From Thermomonas sp. S9 (lineage in GTDB: Bacteria; Pseudomonadota; Gammaproteobacteria; Xanthomonadales; Xanthomonadaceae), in the NCBI RefSeq assembly GCF_024704365.1, contig NZ_JAJDFY010000001.1:1655001-1719000 (forward strand): DNA of 64,000 nucleotides, written 5' to 3'. Shown piece by piece: positions 8,684-17,225 of the stretch. The notes under the pieces were generated by a model. That model saw only the letters and a list, made by a program, of their open reading frames with translations, ran no database searches and had not been told where the DNA came from. Within the stretch, counting starts at the first letter, position 1; each line of letters opens with the position of its first letter. A program made the translations under genes and the position numbers.

Positions 8684-11600
8684 CACACGGTCTCCTGCGG
8701 GTTGGATCCGGCCCCCTTGCGTTCGGCGCGGGTTTCAAGCCATTCGTACAGCACGGGCAACAGCACGAGCGTCAACAGCGTCGAACTGATCAGGCCACCC
8801 ACCACCACCGTCGCCAACGGACGTTGCGTTTCCGCGCCGACACCGCTGGACAGCAGCATCGGCACCAGACCGAGGATCGCCACGCTCGCGGTCATCAGCA
8901 CCGGTCGCAGACGCAGAGCCGTGCCCTGCACCACCGCTTCGCGCACCGACAGGCCTTTCTCACGCAGCTCGTTGAGGAAGCTCACCAGCACGATGCCGTT
9001 GAGCATCGCCACGCCGAATACCGCGATGAAGCCGATCGCTGAGGGCACCGACAGGTACTGGCCGGTGACAAACAAGGCCAACAATCCGCCAATGGTGGCG
9101 AACGGCACGTTGGCCAGAATCAGCGCCGCGTACTTGACCGAGTTGAAGGCGGTATAGAGCAACACGAAGATGAAAAAGATCGTGACTGGCACGATCAGCG
9201 CCAACTTGGCCAGCGCACGCTGCTGGTTCTCGAACGCCCCACCCCACTCGATCCAGTAGCCCGGCGGCAGCTTCACCTGCTGCTTAATCGCCGTCTCAGC
9301 GTCCTGGACGAAGCTATCGACGTCGCGGCCTCGGACGTCCATCTGGATCACCGCATAGCGTTGCAGTTGCTCGCGACGGACGAACGAGTAACCTTCGGCC
9401 ACGTTGATGTCGGCTACCTCCGACAGCGGCACCAAGGCGCCGGTTGCCGTGCGGAGCGGGATGCGACGCAATGACTCGACCGAATCGCGTGTCGCGTCAT
9501 CCAGCCGCACTGCGATATCGAAGCGTTTCACGCCATCGAGCAGTACGCTCACCGGTTCGCCGCCCAGGCCATTGCGGACGATGGTGAGCACCTCCTCAGC
9601 GTTCATGCCATGGCGGGCCAGTTCGTCGCGCTTGACCGCGATGCGAATCTGCGGCTTGCCGATGTTGGCTTCCAAAGCAAGGTCGGCCACGCCCGGCACC
9701 TTGTCCAGCACGCGCTTGATGCGGCCGCTCAGCTTGTCGAGTTCGCCCAGGTCTTCACCGTAAAGCTTCAGCGCCAAGGTGGCGCGCACGCCGGAGATCA
9801 GTTCCTCCACGCGCATCTGGATCGGTTGGGTGTAGCCGGGCACCACGTTCGGCACGACCTTCTCCAGCGTCTCCTGCATCGCCGCTTCGAGCTGCTTGAT
9901 GTCGCGGCCCGACTTCCACTCTTCCTCGGGTTTGAGCGCGGTGTAGATCTCCATGTAATTGACGTCGGCGGTCTCGCCCTTCTCGGCACGGCCGATCATC
10001 GCCAGCGTGGTCTCGACCTCCGGGAATTGCTTGAAGGCCGCGGCGATGGTGTTGCTGGTCTTGATCGATTCGTTGAGCGAGGTCGACGGGATGCCCGTCA
10101 CGCGCCACATGATCGAGCCTTCCTGCAGTTGCGGCATGAACTCCTTACCCAGGAAAGGGAACAGCGCCAGGCTCGCGACCAAGGCGACAAGCGCGCTGAT
10201 CACGACCACTTTCTTGCGGCCCAGCGCCTTCGCCAACAGCGGCTGATAACCACGCTTGATCCTGGCCACCAACCACGTATCGCGCTCGGGCTTGGGCTTG
10301 AGAATCATCGACGCCAAGACCGGGATCAGCGTCAGGCTCAGGATCAGCGAACCGGCCATCGCGAAGGCGATGTTGAATGCCATCGGCTTGAACATCTTGC
10401 CTTCGAGGCCTTCCAGCGCGAACAGCGGCAGGAACACCACGATGATGATGCCGATCGCGAACGTGATTGGATTGGCCACTTCCTTAGCCGCGGCCAACAC
10501 CGCAGAAGTCTTGTCGACCTTCTCTCCGTGTTCCAACCGCTCCGCCATGATCCGGAAGGCGTTCTCCACCATTACCACCGCGCCGTCGACCATCATGCCG
10601 ATGCCGATCGCCAGGCCCGCGAGCGACATCAGATTGGCGGACAAGCCGACCTGCCCCATGCCGATGAAGGCAATCAGCATGGCCAGCGGCAGTGTGACGA
10701 TCACGACCAGCGCTGAGCGGACCTCGCCCAGGAACAGGAACAGGATTACCGCGACCAGCAGCGAGCCTTCCACCAGCGCCCGCACCGCGGTTTCGACCGC
10801 CTTGTTGACGAGGTCAGTGCGCTCGTACATCGGCTTGAGCACCATGGTCTTCGGCAGTGCATCGCGCACCACGTCAAGCTTGCCCTTGACCGCCTCGACC
10901 ACGTCCTTGGCGTTCTCGCCGATGCGGGCCAGCGCCTGGCCCATCACGACTTCCTGGCCGTCGCGGGTCACCGCACCGAAGCGCGGCGCGGGGGCTTCGA
11001 CCACGGTTGCCACGTCACGCAGATACACCGGCACACCGTCCTCCGACTTGAGCACGATCGCGCCGATGTCCTCGGTCGACTTCAGCAAACCCAGACCGCG
11101 CACCAGGAACTGCTCGCGGCCCACGTCCATCACGTTACCGCCGACCTGGCCGTTGTTGGCGGGGAGCGCGTTGATGACATCGCCGAAGCCCAGCCCGCGG
11201 GCGTAGAGGCGTTGCGGATCGATCTGCACCTGGTACTGGCGTTCGCCACCGCCCCAGGAACTAACGTCGTCCACGCCCGGTGCCGTGCGCAGGATCAGCC
11301 GCACGGTCCATTCCTGCCAGGTGCGCAGGTCCATGTCGGTGACCTGATCCTTGCTGACGCCGGGCGCTCGTTCGACGGTGTACCAGTAGACCTGCCCCAG
11401 GCCCGACGTGTTCGGGCCCATGCTGGGTTTGCCGTAACCCTCTGGCAGGCGGTCGCCGATTTCCTGCAGGCGCTCGTTGACCAGTTGACGGGCGAAGTAG
11501 ATGTTCATGTCGTCCTTGAAATAGACCGACACGTACGACAACCCGAACAGGCTGACCGAGCGGATTTCCTGCACCTTCGGCAAGCCGGCCAAGGCCGACT

Positions 11601-11808
11601 CGACTGGGGTGGTGAGCAGTTGCTCGACATCCTCGGCGGCCAAGCCGGGGGATTCGGTGTAGACATTGACCTGGACTGGAGTGACGTCCGGAAACGCATC
11701 GATCGGCACGTTGCGCACCGCGCTGATGCCGAGGAAGGCCACCACCGCGAACACGATCAGGACCAGGAACTTGTAACGCAGGGAGAGTTCGACCAGGCGA
11801 TTCAGCAT
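8683..11808 (-). CDS. czcA: CzcA-type heavy-metal RND efflux pump
   Basis: The 1041-residue inner-membrane proton antiporter has the RND layout: helix 1 (FLVLIVFAVVAFLGIS), a large periplasmic domain, helices 2-6, second periplasmic domain and helices 8-12 ending VLLPVLYEWL. The proton-relay helix reads GIGMMVDGAVVMVEN, so the first Asp of the DFG motif of Zn/Co/Cd CzcA is replaced. At the three sites where CusA has Met clamps this protein reads SIMWRVTG, VNYMEIYT and RVEELISG, so it is not a Cu/Ag pump by that criterion. It forms a tripartite pump with the CzcB- and CzcC-like proteins encoded just upstream. A divalent metal such as Zn, Cd, Co or Ni is likely. Confidence 0.92.
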   Translation of the reverse strand: MLNRLVELSLRYKFLVLIVFAVVAFLGISAVRNVPIDAFPDVTPVQVNVYTESPGLAAEDVEQLLTTPVESALAGLPKVQEIRSVSLFGLSYVSVYFKDDMNIYFARQLVNERLQEIGDRLPEGYGKPSMGPNTSGLGQVYWYTVERAPGVSKDQVTDMDLRTWQEWTVRLILRTAPGVDDVSSWGGGERQYQVQIDPQRLYARGLGFGDVINALPANNGQVGGNVMDVGREQFLVRGLGLLKSTEDIGAIVLKSEDGVPVYLRDVATVVEAPAPRFGAVTRDGQEVVMGQALARIGENAKDVVEAVKGKLDVVRDALPKTMVLKPMYERTDLVNKAVETAVRALVEGSLLVAVILFLFLGEVRSALVVIVTLPLAMLIAFIGMGQVGLSANLMSLAGLAIGIGMMVDGAVVMVENAFRIMAERLEHGEKVDKTSAVLAAAKEVANPITFAIGIIIVVFLPLFALEGLEGKMFKPMAFNIAFAMAGSLILSLTLIPVLASMILKPKPERDTWLVARIKRGYQPLLAKALGRKKVVVISALVALVASLALFPFLGKEFMPQLQEGSIMWRVTGIPSTSLNESIKTSNTIAAAFKQFPEVETTLAMIGRAEKGETADVNYMEIYTALKPEEEWKSGRDIKQLEAAMQETLEKVVPNVVPGYTQPIQMRVEELISGVRATLALKLYGEDLGELDKLSGRIKRVLDKVPGVADLALEANIGKPQIRIAVKRDELARHGMNAEEVLTIVRNGLGGEPVSVLLDGVKRFDIAVRLDDATRDSVESLRRIPLRTATGALVPLSEVADINVAEGYSFVRREQLQRYAVIQMDVRGRDVDSFVQDAETAIKQQVKLPPGYWIEWGGAFENQQRALAKLALIVPVTIFFIFVLLYTAFNSVKYAALILANVPFATIGGLLALFVTGQYLSVPSAIGFIAVFGVAMLNGIVLVSFLNELREKGLSVREAVVQGTALRLRPVLMTASVAILGLVPMLLSSGVGAETQRPLATVVVGGLISSTLLTLVLLPVLYEWLETRAERKGAGSNPQETV

Positions 11809-11848
11809 GGCGCACCTCCCGCGCGGGCGGGATTGGCGTCAGAGGTCA

Positions 11849-13009
11849 TCACTCTTCTCCCAACTGCGACTTGAGCATCTGCGCCTTGACGGCAAAGGCG
11901 CCTTCGACCACGACGGCATCGCCGGGCTTGAGGCCTTCGCGGATGACGGTGCGATCACCGATGGCTTCACCGGTGCGAACCGGCGCCGGTTCCAGCGCAC
12001 CTGCCGCATTGCGGCGGAACGCCACCGTGTCGCCTTCCAACTGCACCAACGCGTCGGTCGGCACCGACACCGTGGTCGCGGCGGCGTTGCCGTCCTTGGC
12101 GACATCGCTGGCCTCGAAGAACACATCGACGTAATCGCCGCTGTGCAGGCGGTCGTCCCGGTTCGGAACCTCGATCCGCACCACCGCATTGCGGGTCGTG
12201 TCCGACGTGCGATGCGCGGGATGCTGAACGGTACCCTTCAGGCGCCCGCCGTTGAACACCACCGTCGCTTCCGTGCCGGGTGTGATGCGCGGAACGATCC
12301 CCGATGGCAGCTTGGCGTCGACCCAAACCACCGATTCATCGACCAGGCGGAACAGCGTCTTGCCCGGTTCAATTTTCTCGCCGACGACCACGGCATCCTC
12401 GGTGATTCGCCCGGCATGCGGCGCGGTCAAGGTGAACTGGCCGTTGCTGCGCCCGGCCGCCGTGCCCGGCAAGCCATACGCCTGTGCCGTTGCGCGAGCG
12501 CGATCGAGCGCGACCTGTGCCTCGTTGATGCGGCGCCCGGACACGGCCTCACGACCGAGTGCAGAGACGCGGCGCCATTCCTGTTCGGCGATGCGCAACT
12601 CTGCCTGGGCATTGGCGACTTCGACGCTGGACAGCGTCACCAGCGGTGCGCCGGCGCGCACTTCGTCGCCGAGCTTGGCATGGCGACGCACGACCAGGGC
12701 TTCGACACTGGGCGTGATCAGCGCCGTGCCGTAGGCATTGTCGAGCACTTCACCGGGCGCACGCAGCTGTTCGCTCATCGAAGCGGGCTGCAACGCCTGC
12801 ACGACGATGCCGGCAGCTTTCATCGCTGCGGCATCGAGCTTGACGGGCGCGATGCCGGCTTCGCTTTCGGTGGGCGCTTCAGCGCCTTCGGCTTCGGTCG
12901 GGGCCGACTCGGTCGAGGGGGACCTCGAACATGCGGCCATGGCAAGCAGTAACGCCGCGGCCAGCAACGGCGACATCAGACGGAACGGGGTCATCGAAAG
13001 TTCTCTCAT
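11849..13009 (-). CDS. czcB: CzcB-type periplasmic adaptor of the RND pump (lipoprotein)
   Basis: The 386-residue membrane-fusion protein begins with a lipoprotein signal (lipobox LAMAAC, Cys about residue 27) and a Glu/Ser-rich linker. A barrel-sandwich/lipoyl half (GEVLDNAYGTALITPSVEAL), an alpha-helical hairpin (VEVANAQAELRIAEQEWRRV) and a C-terminal barrel (TVRTGEAIGD-like AGALEPAPVRTGEAIGD) follow. It links CzcA to the outer-membrane channel. The ATG at 13009 overlaps the czcC stop (ATGA); a second ATG at 12994 is possible. It has no Cu-type N-terminal heavy-metal-binding domain, unlike the two CusB proteins further on, in keeping with a divalent-metal pump. Confidence 0.9.
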   Translation of the reverse strand: MRELSMTPFRLMSPLLAAALLLAMAACSRSPSTESAPTEAEGAEAPTESEAGIAPVKLDAAAMKAAGIVVQALQPASMSEQLRAPGEVLDNAYGTALITPSVEALVVRRHAKLGDEVRAGAPLVTLSSVEVANAQAELRIAEQEWRRVSALGREAVSGRRINEAQVALDRARATAQAYGLPGTAAGRSNGQFTLTAPHAGRITEDAVVVGEKIEPGKTLFRLVDESVVWVDAKLPSGIVPRITPGTEATVVFNGGRLKGTVQHPAHRTSDTTRNAVVRIEVPNRDDRLHSGDYVDVFFEASDVAKDGNAAATTVSVPTDALVQLEGDTVAFRRNAAGALEPAPVRTGEAIGDRTVIREGLKPGDAVVVEGAFAVKAQMLKSQLGEE

Positions 13010-14286
13010 GGGGTGCCCTCCAGGCCGGCCCAGCGTTCAAGCTGTCCGGTGGCGGCGAGGTAATCGGCGTAGCTGCGCCACAGGCGCGCTTCGAGTTCGG
13101 CGCCGGCGAGTTGCGTGTCGAGGGTCTGCTTGAGTTGCAGCAGGTAGTCAGCGGTGGACAGCTCGCCCTCGCGCCACAAGCGCTCAAGGAGAGTGGCGCG
13201 ACGCTCCACATCCGTGCCGCGGCTCGCCTGCCAGCGCGACCAGGCCGATTGCGCTGCGGCGTAGCTGTCGATCGCACGGCGACGATCGGCATCGAGTTCG
13301 ACGCGCACGCGCTCGGCCTCGGCGATCGCGACATCGGCATCGGCCTGAGCTGCCACTACCTCGGCGCGATAGGAATTGCGCACGAACAGCGGAATGCTGA
13401 GCGACACGCCGACCACGTTGTCCTGCACATTGCCGTAGTCGATGCGTCCGCCGCGCACGCCCACGGTGGGATCGGCCACCCGATTGCGGCGGGCAACGGT
13501 CACTTCGCGTTCGGCAGCCAGCGCAGCGGCTTGTGCGGCTTGCCAGTCGGGCAACTGTTCGATGCCGGTATGGGAGGGCATCGGCGGCGGCAATGCGTCG
13601 CTGGGCAGCGTCAGGCTCGCCAGGAGTTCCGGCGAGCCGCCGACCGCGCGGAAACGCGCTTCGGCCTCCGCCTGTTCGGCGACGAGTTGCGACTGCTGGG
13701 CTTGCGCTTCATCGCGGGCCAGCAGTGCCAAATCGCGCTCCAACCCGGAAATGTCGGCTGCAGCAAACTGCTTTTGTGCCAACTCGCCAAAGCGCGTGAC
13801 CAACGCCAATCGACGTTCACCGGTGCGCACACGTTGCTGCGCCGTCTGTAGCTCAGCCCAACTGGCGAACCACTGCTTGGCGAAATCGCGGCGACGCAGC
13901 TTGGCTTCAGCGGTGGCTAGATCGACCCGCGCGGAGGCCGCGTCGCGACGCGCGCGACGCTTGCCGCTCAGATCGAGCGTGAGGTTGAGGCCAGCGGTTG
14001 TGGTGCGATCCGGGCCTTCATCGTCGCCGGCCAACTCGACTTCGGGGTTGTAGAGCGGTCGTCCGGCCGCATCGTACCGGGCACGGGCTGCGGCCAGTTG
14101 CGCTTCGGTGGCGCGATAACTCGGATGGTGTTGCCAGGCGGCCTGCAGCGCCTCGCGAAGTGCGACTGGGGCCTGTGTATCGGGGGTTTGGGCGGCCATG
14201 GCCAAGCCCGACAGCAAACTCGCTGCCAGAACCAGGACGGCCAGCCGCGCGACGCGACGTCGTCGCGGCGAACGAACAAGGTGCAT
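13006..14286 (-). CDS. czcC: CzcC-type outer-membrane channel (TolC family)
   Basis: The 426-residue protein has a basic N-terminus (RSPRRRRVARL), a signal peptide ending near GLAMA (about 32), then two outer-membrane-efflux repeats with long Ala/Gln/Glu-rich helices (AAQADADVAIAEAERVRVEL). The ATG at 14286 is chosen because it leads directly into the signal peptide; the frame extends 18 codons further up with unlikely sequence. It forms the exit duct of the CzcCBA pump. The next two genes overlap or lie within 40 bases. A short hairpin (GGCGC/GCGCC) near 14319-14332 lies upstream, between it and the CopL-like gene. Confidence 0.9.
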   Translation of the reverse strand: MHLVRSPRRRRVARLAVLVLAASLLSGLAMAAQTPDTQAPVALREALQAAWQHHPSYRATEAQLAAARARYDAAGRPLYNPEVELAGDDEGPDRTTTAGLNLTLDLSGKRRARRDAASARVDLATAEAKLRRRDFAKQWFASWAELQTAQQRVRTGERRLALVTRFGELAQKQFAAADISGLERDLALLARDEAQAQQSQLVAEQAEAEARFRAVGGSPELLASLTLPSDALPPPMPSHTGIEQLPDWQAAQAAALAAEREVTVARRNRVADPTVGVRGGRIDYGNVQDNVVGVSLSIPLFVRNSYRAEVVAAQADADVAIAEAERVRVELDADRRRAIDSYAAAQSAWSRWQASRGTDVERRATLLERLWREGELSTADYLLQLKQTLDTQLAGAELEARLWRSYADYLAATGQLERWAGLEGTP

Positions 14287-14350
14287 TGGAAGATCCTCTG
14301 AGTCGGCGGTGTCCTCTGGCGCTCCGCGCCAAAGGGGCAAAACACCTGAC

Positions 14351-14737
14351 TCAGGCGATCGGCGGCCTCAGTTCCAAGGGTTGCGACGCGCTGGGCGGCA
14401 ACCCGGACGTACGCATAGGCAGCGCCTGCGGCACGAGCACAACCACGATCTGCGTATCCGGCACCATGGCGGCAGCATGATGGCAACCGCAGTGACTGCA
14501 AGCGGCATGCCCGAGCTTGAGCTTCGTGGAATCGTCATTACCGCTATCCAGCGGCGATGCCTTCACCGCCACGGCATGGCTGCCATCCGTGCCGAAGCCC
14601 ATGTCCGCGAAATCGTGCTTCGCGCAGGCGACCGCCGCGCCGATCTTCAGAGCGAAGATCAGCAGCACCAGTACCGCCAGCCGCGTGGAAGCGCGCAGGC
14701 GGGCCAGCAGCAGGCAGGAGGAGGCGACCGGGTTCAT
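14351..14737 (-). CDS. Small secreted CopL-like Cys/His protein
   Basis: This 128-residue protein has an N-terminal hydrophobic segment (LAVLVLLIFALKIGAAVA, about 20-37), a variable middle, and a metal-ligand cluster HAACSHCGCHHAAAMVP (about 77-93), ending LRPPIA. The cluster and the ending match the copL product at 44207 (CACVHQAAAMVP ... IRPPIG), so the two are probably one family. CopL proteins of xanthomonads are needed for copper-induced expression of copAB; this relative sits between the zinc/lead ATPase and czcC and may do the same for this operon. Its start has a GGATGGCAGG Shine-Dalgarno-like stretch directly before the ATG. Confidence 0.65.
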   Translation of the reverse strand: MNPVASSCLLLARLRASTRLAVLVLLIFALKIGAAVACAKHDFADMGFGTDGSHAVAVKASPLDSGNDDSTKLKLGHAACSHCGCHHAAAMVPDTQIVVVLVPQALPMRTSGLPPSASQPLELRPPIA

Positions 14738-14846
14738 CCTGCCATCCTAGCCGGTGCCACGGACGTTATAAAATCTCATCAGGCCGGTTCCCGGGAGCGG
14801 GTCATGCCGTTCCTCGCTCGTGGACACATGCGCGACGGTATCCACG

Positions 14847-17225
14847 TCACTTCCTCAGCAGGCGCATGCCGTTGCCCACCACCAACAGGCTGGCGCCCAT
14901 GTCGGCGAACACCGCCGCCCACATCGTGGCTTGGCCTGCAAAGGTCAGCACTAGAAAAACCGCCTTGATCCCCAGGGCCAAGGTGATGTTCTGCATCAGC
15001 ACGTGAGCGGTGGCGCGCGAGAGCCGGATGAAGGCCGGAATCTTGCGCAGATCGTCGTCCATCAAGGCCACATCGGCGGTTTCGATGGCGGTGTCGGACC
15101 CGGCCGCGCCCATCGCAAAGCCGATATCAGCCCGCGCCAACGCCGGGGCATCGTTGATGCCGTCGCCGACCATGCCGCTGGTGCCCTGTGCGGCGAGGGC
15201 TTCCATTTCCCGCAGCTTGTCTTCGGGTAGCAGGTTGCCTTGGGCGCGGTCGATACCGACCTCACCGGCGATGGCCTGCGCCGTGTGCGGGTTGTCCCCG
15301 GTCAGCATCAGGGTCTTGACCCCGAGCGCGTGCAAGTCGGCAATGGCCTGTCGGCTGCTGTCCTTGACCGTGTCGGCCACGGCGAAGATCGCCTGCACGC
15401 CATCGCTTGCCAGCAGCGCCACGACGCTCTTGCCTTGTGCTTCCAAGCTGCTGAAATGCGCTTCCAACGCTGCCGAGCTGGCACCCAGGTCCTGCACGAG
15501 CCGATGGTTTCCCAAGTGGTAATGCGCACCTGCCACCTGGCCGCGTACACCGCGGCCCGGCAAGGCGGCGAAGTCCTCGACTTCACGCACGGTCACCGCA
15601 TCGTCCTGTCCCGCCACGGCAATGGCCTTGGAGACGGGATGGTCGGAGCGAGCGGCCAAGCTGACCGCGATCGCGCGAGCCAGGCCTGGGTCCGCCTCGC
15701 CCCATGCGGCGAAATCGGTCTGCTTGGGTTTGCCGTGGGTGATCGTCCCGGTCTTGTCGAGCGCCAGCCATCGCAGCTTGCGACCATTCTCCAGGTACAC
15801 GCCGCCCTTGATCAGGATGCCGTGCCGTGCCGCCGCGGCCAGTCCGCTGACGATGCTCACCGGGGTGGAGATCACCAGTGCGCAAGGACAGGCGATTACC
15901 AGCAGCACCAATGCCCGGTAGGTCCATTCCAGCCACGCCGTCCCCATCAGCAGGGGTGGCACCACCGCGACGCCGATGGCGACGGCGAACACCAGCGGGG
16001 TGTACCAGCGCGCAAACTGGTCGACGAAGCGCTGGGTGGGCGCACGATTGCCCTGCGCCGCCTCCACCGCGTGGATGATGCGCGCGAGGGTGGAATCATT
16101 GGCCGTGGCCGTGACCCGATATTCGAGCGAACCGGCTTCGTTGATGGTGCCGGCGAACACCGGATCGCCCTCGGCCTTTTCGACAGGAAGGCTCTCGCCG
16201 GTGATCGGCGCCTGGTTAATCGTGGAGCGGCCCAGGACCACCACGCCGTCCAGCGCGATGCGCTCGCCCGGCTTGACCCGCACCCGGCTATCGAGCGCGA
16301 CCGTCTTGGCATCCGCCTCGACCCATCGGTTGCCATCCTGCAGCACCGTGGCCCGCTCGGGCGCCAGGTCCATCAAGCCCCGGATCGCATTGCGCGCACG
16401 GTCCAGCGATTTGGCCTCGATCACCTCGGCCAGCGCGAACAGCACCATCACCATGGCCGCTTCCGGCCAATGGCCGATCAGCATCGCGCCGGTGACCGCG
16501 ATCGACATCAGGGCGTTCATGTTGAGATTGCGGTTCTTCAGCGCAATCCAGCCCTTCTTGTAGGTGGACAGGCCGCCGGTACCGATCGCCACCAGCGCCA
16601 GTGCAATGACCAGCCACGCAGGGGCCCCGAGCCACGACACGACCTCGGCGAGCAGTGCCGCCGCACCGGAAACGATCAACGGCCACCAGGCTGTCCGGGT
16701 CCGCACCGGTGCAGTCAACTCTGCGCCGCCGGCCGTGGCGACCGCTTCGGCCTCGAAGCCCAGCGACTTCAAGGCGGCCAGCACATCCGGCAAGACGCCG
16801 GTCGCGTGGCGGACGGTCAGGGTGCGTTGCACGAGATTGAAGGCCAGCGCGTCCACCCCCGGCATGCCACTCAACTTGCCGCGGATCAGGCCTTCCTTGG
16901 TGCGGCAATCCATCTTCGCGATATGCAGCGCCGTTTCGACGGCAGACACAGCCGTATCCAAAGGCACCGCCTGCATGCCGATCGCCGCCAGCGCGTCTTC
17001 CACAGGGGCCAGCGCAGGCAACTGGTGAAGCACTGTCAGCGTGCGCTGCACCAGGTTGAACTGCAGGTCCGTCACGCCCGGCACTTGGCCGAGCTTGTTC
17101 CGGATCAGCGCCTCCTCGGTGGGGCAGTCCATGTTCTCGATGCGATAACGCATAGCCTGGGGTGAAGGCGCAGGAAGTTGCGCCGTGGTCACCGAGCCAT
17201 CACAGCTGTTGCAAGACGTGCTCAT
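14847..17225 (-). CDS. zntA: Zn/Cd/Pb-exporting P1B-2-type ATPase (ZntA/PbrA)
   Basis: The 792-residue pump exports divalent soft metals from the cytoplasm. Two degenerate N-terminal HMA domains carry MDCPTEE (about residue 33) and MDCRTKEG (about 108), the MDCxxEE form seen in PbrA/CadA relatives. Then come helices 1-4, the actuator motif TGES, the membrane motif CPCALVISTP typical of group P1B-2, phosphorylation site DKTGTIT, the nucleotide-binding motif (HP in SDHPVSKAI) and hinge [10 protein letters not shown]. The ATG at 17225 overlaps the pbrT stop (ATGA), as in lead operons where pbrT precedes the ATPase gene. Its neighbours make Pb, Zn and Cd the likely substrates. Confidence 0.93.
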   Translation of the reverse strand: MSTSCNSCDGSVTTAQLPAPSPQAMRYRIENMDCPTEEALIRNKLGQVPGVTDLQFNLVQRTLTVLHQLPALAPVEDALAAIGMQAVPLDTAVSAVETALHIAKMDCRTKEGLIRGKLSGMPGVDALAFNLVQRTLTVRHATGVLPDVLAALKSLGFEAEAVATAGGAELTAPVRTRTAWWPLIVSGAAALLAEVVSWLGAPAWLVIALALVAIGTGGLSTYKKGWIALKNRNLNMNALMSIAVTGAMLIGHWPEAAMVMVLFALAEVIEAKSLDRARNAIRGLMDLAPERATVLQDGNRWVEADAKTVALDSRVRVKPGERIALDGVVVLGRSTINQAPITGESLPVEKAEGDPVFAGTINEAGSLEYRVTATANDSTLARIIHAVEAAQGNRAPTQRFVDQFARWYTPLVFAVAIGVAVVPPLLMGTAWLEWTYRALVLLVIACPCALVISTPVSIVSGLAAAARHGILIKGGVYLENGRKLRWLALDKTGTITHGKPKQTDFAAWGEADPGLARAIAVSLAARSDHPVSKAIAVAGQDDAVTVREVEDFAALPGRGVRGQVAGAHYHLGNHRLVQDLGASSAALEAHFSSLEAQGKSVVALLASDGVQAIFAVADTVKDSSRQAIADLHALGVKTLMLTGDNPHTAQAIAGEVGIDRAQGNLLPEDKLREMEALAAQGTSGMVGDGINDAPALARADIGFAMGAAGSDTAIETADVALMDDDLRKIPAFIRLSRATAHVLMQNITLALGIKAVFLVLTFAGQATMWAAVFADMGASLLVVGNGMRLLRK

